Origin: DATDAW01 sp036525185
GTDB lineage: Bacteria > Verrucomicrobiota > Verrucomicrobiia > Chthoniobacterales > DASVRZ01
Reading direction: 5' to 3'
Assembly: GCA_036525185.1 (NCBI GenBank)
Contig: DATDAW010000018.1
Location: forward strand, 1-64,000
Length of the DNA: 64,000 nucleotides
How positions within the stretch are numbered: position 1 is the first letter of the stretch; each line of letters begins with the position of its first letter. The position numbers and the translations under genes were made by a program. Positions 54,449-63,460 of this stretch are shown here, in pieces. The notes under the pieces are model-generated. The model ran no database searches. It saw only the letters and a list, made by a program, of their open reading frames with translations, and had not been told where the DNA came from.

Positions 54449-56281
54449 ATGTCCAAACCCGTCCGTCCCTCCAGCAGGCCACTCACCAAAAATAAACATC
54501 TTCTCAAATGGATCGATAAAATGGCCACGATCACGCATCCGGCCAACATCCGCTGGGTAGACGGGTCACAGGAGGAGTACGACAAATTATGCGCTGAGAT
54601 GGTTGAGGGCGGCACCTTCATCAAGCTCAACCAGGAGCTCTGGCCCGGCTGCTACTACGCCAAATCCGATCCCTCCGACGTGGCCCGCGTCGAGGATCGC
54701 ACATTCATTTGCTCCCTCTCGAAAAACAACGCCGGCCCCACCAACAACTGGGTCGAGCCCTTCGAGATGCGCCGCAAATTGAAATCTCTCTTCGAAGGTT
54801 CCATGCGTGGACGCACCATGTACGTTCTGCCCTTCTCCATGGGCCCCCTCCATTCCCCCATGGCACAAATCGGCGTCCAGCTCACTGATTCGCCCTACGC
54901 CGTCGTCAACATGCGTATCATGGCCCGCATCGGACTGCCCGTTTTCAAGGAGATCGACGCCAATTCTCGCCGCGTCGTCCCGTGCGTCCACTCCGTCGGC
55001 GCCCCGCTTGCTCCCGGCCAAAAAGACGTCCCCTGGCCCTGCAACACGGAAAAGTACATCGTCCATTTTCCGGAGACCCGCGAAATCTGGAGTTACGGCT
55101 CGGGTTACGGCGGCAACGCGCTTCTCGGCAAGAAATGCTTTGCCCTGCGCATCGCCTCGAATATGGCCCGGGACGAAGGCTGGATGGCCGAGCACATGCT
55201 TATCCTCGGCGTCGAAAATCCCCAGGGAGAAAAGACTTACGTCGCTGCGGCGTTCCCCAGCGCGTGTGGAAAGACGAACTTGGCGATGATGATTCCGCCG
55301 GAAAGCTTCCGGAAGCGCGGCTGGAAAATTTGGACCGTCGGCGACGACATCGCGTGGATCAAACCCGACGCGGAAGGACATCTGCGCGCGATCAACCCGG
55401 AAGCGGGTTTTTTTGGCGTCGCCCCGGGCACCTCGGCGAAGACGAACCCGAACGCCATGGCCACCTTGTCGAAAAACACGATCTTCACGAACGTCGCCCT
55501 CACACCCGAAGGCGGTGTCTGGTGGGAAGGCATGACCGATGAACCACCCGCTGAATGCCTCGATTGGCAGGGTAACCGTTGGACGCCCGAAATCGCCAGA
55601 CAAACTGGGGCTAAAGCCGCCCACCCGAACGCCCGTTTCACCGCGCCATCGAGCCAATGCCCGACCATTGATCCCGATTGGGAAAACCCGGAAGGCTTCC
55701 TTATCAGCGCCTTTATTTTCGGCGGACGCCGCGCCACAACGCTGCCGCTCGTTTATCAATCCTTCAACTGGGGCGCCGGTGTCTATGCTGGAGCCACGAT
55801 GGGCTCGGAAATGACTGCTGCCGCCGCGGGCACGATCGGCAAAGTCCGCCGGGATCCTTTGGCCATGCTGCCATTCTGCGGATACCACATGGGCGACTAC
55901 TTCCGGCATTGGATTAACATGCAGCGTTCGCTCAGCGAAACGCCACGCATTTTCCACGTCAACTGGTTCCGAAAAGACGAAAAGGGCAAATTCCTCTGGC
56001 CCGGTTTCGGCGAAAACATGCGCGTCTTGAAATGGATCGTCGACCGCGCGCGCGGACGCAGTCTTGGCAAAGAAACTCCGCTCGGCTGGCAGCCCAACTA
56101 CGAACACATCGATTGGGACGGTCTCGATTTCTCGAAGGAACAATTCGAAGACCTGCAGCGCGTGGACAAGAAGGCCTGGCGTCAGGAAGTCATCGGCCAC
56201 GAAGAACTCTTCCTGGACCTCCACTCGCACCTGCCCAAGGAGCTTATCTACGAGCGCGAACTCCTGATTTGCCGGTTGTAA
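54449..56281 (+). CDS. pckG: Phosphoenolpyruvate carboxykinase (GTP)
   Basis: A 610-residue GTP-dependent PEPCK converting oxaloacetate to PEP and CO2 in gluconeogenesis. The catalytic Cys and P-loop lie in FPSACGKTNLAMM (about 267-279), with the metal site region GDDIAWIKPD later. The N-terminal substrate arginine is seen in DRTFIC and the omega-loop-like region is complete. Length matches the GTP form; the ATP form is shorter and different. It follows TetR by 142 bases with its own promoter. The gluconeogenic role fits growth on organic acids such as those fed by the otn operon, but no regulation is visible. Confidence 0.97.
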   Translation: MSKPVRPSSRPLTKNKHLLKWIDKMATITHPANIRWVDGSQEEYDKLCAEMVEGGTFIKLNQELWPGCYYAKSDPSDVARVEDRTFICSLSKNNAGPTNNWVEPFEMRRKLKSLFEGSMRGRTMYVLPFSMGPLHSPMAQIGVQLTDSPYAVVNMRIMARIGLPVFKEIDANSRRVVPCVHSVGAPLAPGQKDVPWPCNTEKYIVHFPETREIWSYGSGYGGNALLGKKCFALRIASNMARDEGWMAEHMLILGVENPQGEKTYVAAAFPSACGKTNLAMMIPPESFRKRGWKIWTVGDDIAWIKPDAEGHLRAINPEAGFFGVAPGTSAKTNPNAMATLSKNTIFTNVALTPEGGVWWEGMTDEPPAECLDWQGNRWTPEIARQTGAKAAHPNARFTAPSSQCPTIDPDWENPEGFLISAFIFGGRRATTLPLVYQSFNWGAGVYAGATMGSEMTAAAAGTIGKVRRDPLAMLPFCGYHMGDYFRHWINMQRSLSETPRIFHVNWFRKDEKGKFLWPGFGENMRVLKWIVDRARGRSLGKETPLGWQPNYEHIDWDGLDFSKEQFEDLQRVDKKAWRQEVIGHEELFLDLHSHLPKELIYERELLICRL

Positions 56282-56576
56282 GCCCTGCGGTCGAGAATCC
56301 GGGTCGAAACGGGCCTGCGGCATGGCTGATGACGACAATCGTGCCAGAGACGGCGCGTCTTGATCGCGAAGAGAGCCACAGAGACAGCGGTGGAAAGTTA
56401 TTGATGAAATAACGGGCGAGCCTCTCACGGCGTGGTGAGCGGTTTTCGGGAGAGACGTTTCGATGAAACGTCCGTGGGGTTGCCACGGCCGCCCAGCGAA
56501 ACAGCCGGTGCCGTCAAAAGCGGGTGATCGCCCGGCAGCGCCCAGGCTCTGGCAAGTTTAAAAAAAACACAACTTT

Positions 56577-56606
56577 TTGTTTGCAGCGACGGCCAAGTTG
56601 TATGAT
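56577..56606 (+). promoter_or_regulatory. Predicted sigma-70 promoter of the otn operon
   Basis: A -35-like TTGTTT (56577-56582) and a strong -10 TATGAT (56601-56606) are separated by 18 bases. The -10 ends 29 bases before the FadR-family start codon. Position and spacing fit; transcription has not been shown. Confidence 0.5.
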
Positions 56607-56613
56607 AACCATA
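56601..56613. promoter_or_regulatory. Inverted repeat overlapping the -10, candidate operator
   Basis: TATG (56601-56604), five bases, CATA (56610-56613). The palindrome covers the -10 element of the predicted promoter. GntR/FadR regulators bind short dyads of this kind, and the first gene of the operon encodes one, so autorepression by occlusion is a fair inference. The arms are only four bases each, so chance is possible. Confidence 0.4.
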
Positions 56614-56635
56614 TCACACGATCACTTCCCCCGTC

Positions 56636-57364
56636 ATGTTTGAACGAATCTCTGTTAATCCCACACTCAGCGATCAGGTCGCGCAGGCGTTATTCGCCCG
56701 AATCGAGTCCGGCCGGCTTAAACCCGGAGACAAACTCCCCTCTGAGGCCGTCCTCGGACCAGAGTTCGGCGTCAGTCGAACCGTGCTCCGCGAGGCCATC
56801 TCACGGCTGAAGCAAGAGGGACTGCTCGAGTCGCGCCAGGGCAGCGGCGTGTTTGTCAGCGTCCAGGCCGGGATGAAGCCACTCAAGATCGACGCCTCCG
56901 TGAGCGATTCCCGCGATGAGGTCCTGCAAATCGTGGAAGTGCGGCGCGCCCTCGACTCAGAAGTGGCCGCGCTGGCTGCCCAACGGCGTTCCGATGCCCA
57001 ACTGGCCGAAATCGAACGCGCGTTCGAGACGATCGATGCCGATGTGGCCGCCGGGGGAGACGGCGTGGCGACGGACATTGCCTTTCACCGCACCATCGCC
57101 CAAGCGACCTCCAATCCCTTCTTCCTGCAAACGGTCGAGTTCCTCTCGCAATACGTCATGCGTGCCGTGCGGGTCACTCGCGCCAACGAAGCGCTGCGGG
57201 TCGAATTCATGCGCCAGGTGCGCGACGAACATCGCGCCATCATCGAGGCCATCCGCAAGCAGGACGCGATGGCAGCCCGGAATGCCGCAGCGACCCACAT
57301 GTTCAACGCCGCCCGGCGACTCGCCAGCTTCCCGCCCGAACCCAACTCTCACACCAACCCTTAA
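56636..57364 (+). CDS. FadR/GntR-family transcriptional regulator
   Basis: A 242-residue FadR-subfamily regulator. The winged helix-turn-helix spans about residues 10-75: LSDQVAQALFARIESGRLKPGDKLPS, SRTVLREAISRLKQEGLLES, GSGVFV. The C-terminal FCD ligand domain (about 90-230) has the metal/ligand histidines within AFHRTIAQATSNPF and DEHRAIIEAIRKQD. It is the first gene of the otn operon, with a dyad over its own promoter, so it is probably the local repressor, relieved by a pathway sugar acid. It starts 15 bases before ltnD. Confidence 0.93.
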   Translation: MFERISVNPTLSDQVAQALFARIESGRLKPGDKLPSEAVLGPEFGVSRTVLREAISRLKQEGLLESRQGSGVFVSVQAGMKPLKIDASVSDSRDEVLQIVEVRRALDSEVAALAAQRRSDAQLAEIERAFETIDADVAAGGDGVATDIAFHRTIAQATSNPFFLQTVEFLSQYVMRAVRVTRANEALRVEFMRQVRDEHRAIIEAIRKQDAMAARNAAATHMFNAARRLASFPPEPNSHTNP

Positions 57365-57378
57365 TCTACTAAAATATT

Positions 57379-58302
57379 ATGATCTCTAGTCCAGTCGGAG
57401 TTGTCGGTCTTGGCGCCATGGGCATGGGCGTCGCGCGGTCGCTCCTGCGCGCCGGTTTTCCCACCTACGCGTGCGACGTGCGCGCCGAAACGCTGCGCCA
57501 TTTTGAAAACGAAGGCGGCATAGCCTGCGCCAACCCCGCCGCCCTTGGCGCCGCGTGCGAAGTGGTCGTCACGCTGGTCGTCAATGCGGACCAGACGGAC
57601 GCCGTGCTTTTTGGCGAACAGGGCGCGGCCACGACGTTGAAATCCGGCAGCGTGGTCCTGGCGAGTGCAACCGTGCTTCCGGGCTACGCTGTGCGGCTCG
57701 GCCAGCGCCTGGCGGAGCGCGGTATTCTCCTGATCGACGCGCCGGTCTCCGGCGGAGCGGCAAAAGCGGCCGACGGCGCGATGACGATGATGACTTCGGG
57801 TCCGGCCGAGGCTTATGCGAAGTGCGAGGCGGTGCTCGCCGCGATCGCGACCAAGGTCTATCGGCTCGGCGATCAACACGGGCTGGGCTCGAAGGTAAAG
57901 ATCATCAATCAACTGCTCGCCGGTGTCCACATCGCAGCAGCGGCGGAGGCGATGGCGCTCGGGTTGCGCGAAGGCGTCGACCCCAATGCGCTCTACGAGG
58001 TGATCACACACAGCGCAGGTAACTCCTGGATGTTCGAGAATCGAGTGCCGCATATCCTCAAGGCCGACTACACGCCGCTCTCGGCCGTCGATATTTTCGT
58101 GAAGGATCTCGGGCTGGTTCTCGACACCGCTCGCGCCACGAAATTCCCGCTGCCGCTCTCGGCGACGGCGCACCAGATGTTCATGTCAGCAGCGACTGCC
58201 GGCCATGGCCGCGAGGATGACTCGGCCGTCATCAAGACCTTCCCCGGCATCACGCTCCCCACTTCACCGATACCGCAGCAAGACAGTTCCACTCCCGACT
58301 AA
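57379..58302 (+). CDS. ltnD: L-threonate dehydrogenase-like (3-hydroxyisobutyrate dehydrogenase family)
   Basis: A 307-residue NAD(P)-dependent beta-hydroxyacid dehydrogenase. The Rossmann motif VGVVGLGAMGMGVARSLL sits at residues 6-23, the substrate motif DAPVSGGAAKAADG near 120-133, and the catalytic lysine in GSKVKIINQ near 173-181. In otn-type operons, LtnD oxidises L-threonate to 2-oxo-tetronate. The neighbouring OtnI, OtnK, OtnC and DenD genes support this assignment over other members such as tartronate semialdehyde reductase. Exact substrate is unproven. Confidence 0.88.
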   Translation: MISSPVGVVGLGAMGMGVARSLLRAGFPTYACDVRAETLRHFENEGGIACANPAALGAACEVVVTLVVNADQTDAVLFGEQGAATTLKSGSVVLASATVLPGYAVRLGQRLAERGILLIDAPVSGGAAKAADGAMTMMTSGPAEAYAKCEAVLAAIATKVYRLGDQHGLGSKVKIINQLLAGVHIAAAAEAMALGLREGVDPNALYEVITHSAGNSWMFENRVPHILKADYTPLSAVDIFVKDLGLVLDTARATKFPLPLSATAHQMFMSAATAGHGREDDSAVIKTFPGITLPTSPIPQQDSSTPD

Positions 58303-58352
58303 CCACCACCAACCGACCACTACTAGCTACAACCGCCCACCAAAACAAAACC

Positions 58353-59684
58353 ATGCTCCCTTCAGACGCCCACGCCGCCACCGCCATATCTGCGCCACTA
58401 GGCGCTGCCGATTCGGACTTCGAAAAACACACCTACGGAAAGGTGACCCGCCGGATCGTCCCTTTCCTCATGCTCTGCTACGTCGTCGCCTATTTGGATC
58501 GCGTCAACGTCGGCTTCGCCAAGCTCCAGATGGAGATTGATCTCGGATTCAGCCAGACTGTCTATGGCCTTGGCGCAGGCATGTTCTTTATCGGGTATTT
58601 CTTCTTCGAGGTACCCAGCAACCTCATCATGTATCGGGTTGGCGCCCGGATGTGGATCGCGCGAATCATGATCACATGGGGCCTGCTCTCGGCGGCGTTC
58701 GTCTTCGTGAAGACACCAATGATGTTCTATAGCCTCCGCTTTCTGCTCGGTGCGGCGGAGGCCGGGTTCTATCCAGGGGTCATTCTCTATCTAACTTACT
58801 GGTATCCCGGCCGGCGGCGCGCACACATCGTGGCCATGTTCATGTCAGCCATTCCGATTGCAGGCATCTTCGGAAATCCGCTTTCCGGCTGGATCATGGA
58901 CGCGTTCCACAAAACAGGCGGTATGAATGGCTGGCAATGGATGTTTATCATCGAGGCGATACCAGCCCTTCTCATGGGAATCCTGGTGTTATTCTTTCTC
59001 GACAACGGCATTCGCCAAGCGAAGTGGCTAAACCCGGAAGAAAAGGATTTGTTGGAGCGAAATATCGAAGCCGATGCCAGCACCAAGAAGAGCCCGCACT
59101 CCCTGGGACAAGTCTTCAAGGATCCCCGCGTATGGATGATGAGCCTGATCTATTTCTGCTTCGTGATGGGCCAATACGGCCTCACGTTCTGGATGCCCAC
59201 GCTCGTAAAGGCCACCGGCGTAAAGGGGAATTTCGAGACCGGCTTGCTGAGCGCCATCCCCTTCCTTGTGGCGGTCATCACGATGATCCTGTGCGGGCAG
59301 AGCGCCGACAAACGGCGCGAGCGCCGCTGGCACCTAATTATTCCGGCGCTCTGCGGAGCTGTCGGCTTTACGGTCGCAGCTGTCTTCGCACAGAACACCA
59401 TGATCGCGATCGCAGCCCTCTCGATAGCCGCCGGTGGCGTGCTCACATGCGCACCACTGTTTTGGTCACTGCCCACCTCATTCCTCCGCGGCAGCGCAGC
59501 CGCGGCAGGCATTGCGGCGATTAACTCCGTCGGCAATCTCGCCGGCTTCGCCAGCCCTTACGCGATCGGGTTTCTAAAGGACGCCACGCAAAGCAATCAA
59601 AGCGGGATGTTCATGCTCGTCGCGATGCTGGTGCTCGGCGCTTTCCTGGTGTCCAGGACCCGCCCCGAGGAAGTCAATCACTAA
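58353..59684 (+). CDS. MFS transporter, anion:cation symporter type
   Basis: A 443-residue MFS protein of the anion:cation symporter branch (galactonate/tartrate/phthalate-type). About 12 helices start near residue 36; conserved MFS segments DRVNVGFAKLQM and PSNLIMYRVGARMW are visible, typical of ACS proteins. It would import a sugar acid (threonate or erythronate) with protons. It is placed between the two dehydrogenase-type genes inside the operon, which supports the substrate class. The 50-base gap to ltnD and 35 to otnI suggest one transcript. Confidence 0.88.
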   Translation: MLPSDAHAATAISAPLGAADSDFEKHTYGKVTRRIVPFLMLCYVVAYLDRVNVGFAKLQMEIDLGFSQTVYGLGAGMFFIGYFFFEVPSNLIMYRVGARMWIARIMITWGLLSAAFVFVKTPMMFYSLRFLLGAAEAGFYPGVILYLTYWYPGRRRAHIVAMFMSAIPIAGIFGNPLSGWIMDAFHKTGGMNGWQWMFIIEAIPALLMGILVLFFLDNGIRQAKWLNPEEKDLLERNIEADASTKKSPHSLGQVFKDPRVWMMSLIYFCFVMGQYGLTFWMPTLVKATGVKGNFETGLLSAIPFLVAVITMILCGQSADKRRERRWHLIIPALCGAVGFTVAAVFAQNTMIAIAALSIAAGGVLTCAPLFWSLPTSFLRGSAAAAGIAAINSVGNLAGFASPYAIGFLKDATQSNQSGMFMLVAMLVLGAFLVSRTRPEEVNH

Positions 59685-59718
59685 CTAACCCTCCACGTTC
59701 TACCACTTCGAATCAGCC

Positions 59719-60495
59719 ATGCCACGCTTCGCTGCCAACTTCAGCTTCATGTATCAGGAACACGCATTCCTCGACCGCTTCGAAGCTGCCGCCCGGGACG
59801 GATTCCGCGGCGTCGAATACCTGTTCCCGTACGAATTCGACGCGCACGAAATCCGCTCGCGGCTTGACACCCACGGCCTCACTCAGGTGCTCTTCAACGC
59901 GCCGCCTGGCGACTGGGAAAAGGGCGAGCGTGGCCTCGCCGCTCTGCCGGGGCGCGAAAGGGAATTCCGAGCTAGCATCCAGCGGGCACTCGAATACGCG
60001 GCAGTCCTCGGCAACGAACGCCTGCACGTGATGGCGGGACTCGTCGAACCTGGACTAACTCGCAGCGAGCAGCATTCCGTTTACGTAAAAAATCTCGCAT
60101 GGGCAGCGGCTCAGGCTGCCGTGCAAGGCATTACCATCGTCATCGAACCGATCAACGGACGCGATATGCCGGGTTATTTCATTCACCGGCAGGACGAGGC
60201 ACATGCCATTTGCAAGGAGGTCGGAGCATCGAATCTTCGCGTGCAATTCGACTTCTACCACGCCCAGATTGTTGAGGGGGATGTTAGTGTCAAGTTCCGT
60301 CAGCAAATCGCCGGCATCGGTCACGTTCAAATTGCCAGCGTTCCGGATCGCCATGAACCAGACGATGGCGAGTTGAACTATCCCTATCTTTTCCGGCTGC
60401 TGGATGAACTCGGTTATTCGGGTTGGATCGGCTGCGAATACCGGCCTCGCTCCGGAACCAGCGCCGGCCTCGGTTGGCTGCAACCATGGCTATAA
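59719..60495 (+). CDS. otnI: 2-oxo-tetronate isomerase (hydroxypyruvate isomerase family)
   Basis: A 258-residue TIM-barrel protein of the hydroxypyruvate isomerase family. It starts FAANFSFMYQEHAFLDRF, and the catalytic acid motifs are in TIVIEPINGRDMPGY and FDFYHAQIVEGD, with HVQIASVPDRHEPD and GWIGCEYRP near the end. In the otn pathway it converts 2-oxo-tetronate to 3-oxo-tetronate, which feeds OtnK. The Glu in EPING and the Glu in CEYRP would be the two active-site acids, both present. Hydroxypyruvate isomerase proper is the alternative; the operon favours OtnI. Confidence 0.9.
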   Translation: MPRFAANFSFMYQEHAFLDRFEAAARDGFRGVEYLFPYEFDAHEIRSRLDTHGLTQVLFNAPPGDWEKGERGLAALPGREREFRASIQRALEYAAVLGNERLHVMAGLVEPGLTRSEQHSVYVKNLAWAAAQAAVQGITIVIEPINGRDMPGYFIHRQDEAHAICKEVGASNLRVQFDFYHAQIVEGDVSVKFRQQIAGIGHVQIASVPDRHEPDDGELNYPYLFRLLDELGYSGWIGCEYRPRSGTSAGLGWLQPWL

Positions 60496-60526
60496 ACCAG
60501 AAACCCAAACCCATAACATTAACCTT

Positions 60527-61510
60527 ATGAAACTCATCATCACCGGCGGCGGCGGCTTCCTTGGCCAGCGTGTCGCGCGCGAATTGTTAAAACGCGGTCA
60601 AATCAACGACGCTGAGGGCAGTCCCCAGCTGATCGACGAAATAGTCCTCGTGGACATCGCCAAGCCGCCGAACGGTCTCTCGGACGCCAAAGTCCGCTAT
60701 GCCATCGGTGATGCCGCCAATGCGAAATTTATCGCGGAAACTCTAGGGAAAGACACCGACGGCATTTTCCATCTCGCAGCCGTGGTCAGTGGGGCCGCAG
60801 AGGCTGACTTCGACCTCGGTATGCGCGTGAACCTCGACGGCACCCGGGACCTGCTAGAAGCCTGCCGCGGGCTATCGAAGCCTCCGCGTGTGCTCTTCAG
60901 CAGTTCCGTCGCGGTTTTCGGCGCACCGCTGCCCGAAGTCGTCACCGACGCGACCACGCCGATGCCACAAAACTCGTACGGCATCCAAAAACTAATCGGC
61001 GAACTGCTCGTTGGCGATTATTCACGGAAGGGTTTCATCGACGGCCGCACCGTGCGTCTGCCCACTGTTAGCATTCGTCCGGGGAGACCCAACGCCGCGG
61101 CCTCGAGTTTTGCCAGCGGCATCCTGCGCGAGCCACTCAACGGTGTCGAAGCAATCTGCCCGGTCGAACCCGAGACCGAGTTGTGGCTCATCTCGCCGCG
61201 ACTTGCCGTGGAATGCCTGTTGCATGCCTTCGAGTTGCCCAGTGAAAAGCTCGGCGCCGTTCGGTCGCTCAGTCTGCCTGGCATCACCGCCAGCGTGCAG
61301 GAAATGGTCGCCTCGCTGGAACGCGCCGCCGGGCCCGGGGCGGCGAAACGCATTCATTGGCAGCCGGACGAAAAAATCAAAGCAATCGTCAAAGCCTGGC
61401 CCGCGCGCTTCGACACTGCCCGTGCCAACAGCCTTGGCTTCCCTCGCGACAAAGGCGGATTCGATCGAATCATCGCCGACTACGTTCGCGAGGAGGGCCT
61501 CAAACTCTAA
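60527..61510 (+). CDS. denD: D-erythronate dehydrogenase-like SDR (NAD-dependent epimerase/dehydratase family)
   Basis: A 327-residue extended SDR. The NAD motif is ITGGGGFLGQRVAREL at residues 4-19; the catalytic serine is in FSSSVAVFG and the Tyr-Lys pair in NSYGIQKLIGE. In otn-type operons DenD oxidises D-erythronate to 2-oxo-tetronate. Having both DenD and LtnD means two entry substrates for one pathway. The ATG at 60527 gives the exact N-terminal motif; the longer frame overlaps otnI. Confidence 0.9.
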   Translation: MKLIITGGGGFLGQRVARELLKRGQINDAEGSPQLIDEIVLVDIAKPPNGLSDAKVRYAIGDAANAKFIAETLGKDTDGIFHLAAVVSGAAEADFDLGMRVNLDGTRDLLEACRGLSKPPRVLFSSSVAVFGAPLPEVVTDATTPMPQNSYGIQKLIGELLVGDYSRKGFIDGRTVRLPTVSIRPGRPNAAASSFASGILREPLNGVEAICPVEPETELWLISPRLAVECLLHAFELPSEKLGAVRSLSLPGITASVQEMVASLERAAGPGAAKRIHWQPDEKIKAIVKAWPARFDTARANSLGFPRDKGGFDRIIADYVREEGLKL

Positions 61511-61527
61511 CCTCAATCAAAACTATC

Positions 61528-62820
61528 ATGCCTCTTCTATTTGGCTCTGTTGCCGATGACTTCACGGGCGCGACGGATCTCGCCGACACGCTTGTCGCCG
61601 CCGGCCTGCGCACCGTGCTTTTTCTCGGCTTGCCCGAAAGCAACAGGTTGCCCCCGGAAGCCGCGGACGCTGACGCCGCAATCGTCGCGCTGAAAACCCG
61701 CTCCGTCCCCGCGCCCGAAGCCGTGAACCAATCGCTGAGCGCCGTACGGCTCTTGCGCTCCGCCGGCTACCGGCATCTGTATTTCAAATACTGCTCGACG
61801 TTCGACTCCACAGAGGCCGGCAACATCGGTCCGGTCGCCGACACGCTGCTCGACGAGGTCGGCGGCGACTTCACGATCTTCTGCCCGGCCTTTCCCAAGG
61901 CGGGCCGGAAACTGTTCAACGGCTATCTCTTCGTCGGACCCGTGCTGCTCTCGGAGTCGGGCATGCAGAATCATCCGCTAACTCCGATGATTGATCCGAA
62001 TCTAGTGCGCGTCTTGCAGAGCCAGACGCCGCACAAGGTTGGATTGATCCGTTTCGACGCGGTGAGCCAGGGTCCGGCGGCAATCCGCACAGAAATTCAA
62101 AAGTTGCGCAGTGCGGGTGTGCGTCACGCCATCGTGGACGCTGTCGGCGAAGACGACCTCGCAGCCATTGGTGCCGCGGCACTGAGCGAAGACATTGCGT
62201 TTACCACCGGCGGATCCGGCCTCGGCGGCGGCCTGGCCGTCAATCTGCGCAGGGGCACCGAAGCTGCAGCGGCGCAGACCGCCGAAAGTTTCCCGAAAGT
62301 CCGCGGCGCCGCAGCGATCGTTGCCGGGTCCTGTTCGCGCGCAACGCTCGGGCAGATTGAGCATTTTCTGAAAACCGATCGGCCATTTTTCCGCGTGGAA
62401 ATCGGTGCGCTCCTCGCGGGAAAAGAGCGCGTTATCGCCCAGACCTTGGAATGGGCGAAGCCGAGACTGGGCTCAGAACCCGTACTGATCGCGGCGAGCG
62501 AACCGCCGAAAGCTGTGGCCCAGCATCAGCAGGCGCACGGCCGCGAAAACATCGGCCACTTGATCGAAAGCACACTGGCCGAGATTACCAGCGGTCTCGT
62601 GGACGCCGGCGTGCGCCGGTTGGTTCTCGCCGGTGGAGAAACGTCCAGCGCCGCAGCCGAGCGCCTCGGCGTTCGTGCACTGCGCATCGGCCCGACGATT
62701 GATCCCGGAGTGCCGTGGACGTTTAGCCTCGGCAAGAATCCACTCGCCCTTGCCCTGAAGAGCGGAAACTTCGGCGCACCGGATTTTTTCACTTCTGCCT
62801 TCAATAAACTTCCTGCCTAA
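61528..62820 (+). CDS. otnK: 3-oxo-tetronate kinase (DUF1537 family)
   Basis: A 430-residue four-carbon acid sugar kinase of the former DUF1537 family. The N-terminal domain starts FGSVADDFTGATDLADTL (residues 5-22), with the substrate aspartates; FKYCSTFDSTEAGNIGP follows; the C-terminal nucleotide domain has VAGSCSRATLGQIEHF and LVLAGGETSSAAAERLG. It phosphorylates 3-oxo-tetronate at C4 using ATP. I start it at ATG 61528, because the longer frame overlaps denD. It sits between denD and otnC, 17 and 1 bases away. Confidence 0.95.
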   Translation: MPLLFGSVADDFTGATDLADTLVAAGLRTVLFLGLPESNRLPPEAADADAAIVALKTRSVPAPEAVNQSLSAVRLLRSAGYRHLYFKYCSTFDSTEAGNIGPVADTLLDEVGGDFTIFCPAFPKAGRKLFNGYLFVGPVLLSESGMQNHPLTPMIDPNLVRVLQSQTPHKVGLIRFDAVSQGPAAIRTEIQKLRSAGVRHAIVDAVGEDDLAAIGAAALSEDIAFTTGGSGLGGGLAVNLRRGTEAAAAQTAESFPKVRGAAAIVAGSCSRATLGQIEHFLKTDRPFFRVEIGALLAGKERVIAQTLEWAKPRLGSEPVLIAASEPPKAVAQHQQAHGRENIGHLIESTLAEITSGLVDAGVRRLVLAGGETSSAAAERLGVRALRIGPTIDPGVPWTFSLGKNPLALALKSGNFGAPDFFTSAFNKLPA

Positions 62821-62821
62821 A

Positions 62822-63460
62822 ATGAATCCTACCGAAATCAAACATCGCGAAGCTATCTGCCGGCTCGGCGCCAGCATTTTCAACCGTGGCCTGACGCCTG
62901 GAACGTCCGGAAACATCAGCGTGCGTGTGGACGACGGCTGGCTCATGACGCCCACGAACGTTTCGCTCGGCGAACTCGACCCCGGGCGGCTGTCGAAGAT
63001 CGACGACGAGGGCCGCCTGGTGACCGGCGACAATCCGACAAAAGAAAGTTTTCTGCATCGGGCCGTTTACGACGTCCGCCCGAGTGCCGGAGCGATCGTC
63101 CACCTGCATTCCACCCACTCGGTGGCCGTCTCCTGCCTCGCCGACGTAAACCCCGATGACGTCCTGCCGCCGATCACGGCCTATTACGTGATGAAGATCG
63201 GCACCCTGCCGCTGATTCCCTACTTTCGGCCTGGCGACATGAAGCTTGCCGAAGCCGTACGCGCGGTCGCGCACAAGCACCACGCGGTGTTGCTGGCCAA
63301 CCACGGGCCTGTCGTCGCCGGAAGCTCGCTCTCGGCGGCAGGTGCGGCGGTCGAAGAATTGGAAGAAACCGCCCGGCTTCATCTCTTGCTGCACGGTCAT
63401 GCGACACGCTTCCTCACGCCCGAACAGATCGCAGAACTCCGCGAAGTCTTTCCCTCATAA
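62822..63460 (+). CDS. otnC: 3-oxo-tetronate 4-phosphate decarboxylase (class II aldolase family)
   Basis: A 212-residue class II aldolase/adducin-fold protein. Zinc-binding histidines occur in HLHSTHSV (His near 98, 100) and later AHKHHAVLLANHGP, with the catalytic glutamate replaced or shifted as in decarboxylase-like members; the N-terminal LTPGTSGNISVR phosphate loop is intact. In the otn pathway it removes CO2 from 3-oxo-tetronate 4-phosphate to give dihydroxyacetone phosphate. A fuculose-phosphate aldolase is the family alternative. It is the last gene of the operon, one base after otnK. Confidence 0.93.
   Translation: MNPTEIKHREAICRLGASIFNRGLTPGTSGNISVRVDDGWLMTPTNVSLGELDPGRLSKIDDEGRLVTGDNPTKESFLHRAVYDVRPSAGAIVHLHSTHSVAVSCLADVNPDDVLPPITAYYVMKIGTLPLIPYFRPGDMKLAEAVRAVAHKHHAVLLANHGPVVAGSSLSAAGAAVEELEETARLHLLLHGHATRFLTPEQIAELREVFPS

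Larger units (their letters stand above)
56282..56635. other. Hairpin-rich noncoding region between pckG and the otn operon
   Basis: 354 bases with no gene. From 56424 four hairpins follow in quick order: CTCAC/GTGAG (56424-56439), GACGTTTC/GAAACGTC (56454-56472, three-base loop), CCGTGG/CCACGG (56472-56488), and GCCGG/CCGGC (56504-56536) with an inner GGG/CCC. An A-rich tract follows (56559-56568), then the promoter below. It could be the 3' region of pckG mRNA, a small structured RNA, or a terminator complex. It matches no riboswitch I know. Confidence 0.55.

Noticed and set aside
54587..56428. Long antisense open frame covering pckG (613 codons)
   Set aside because: It is the mirror of the pckG coding frame in GC-rich DNA and has no protein-family features; the plus-strand gene is complete.
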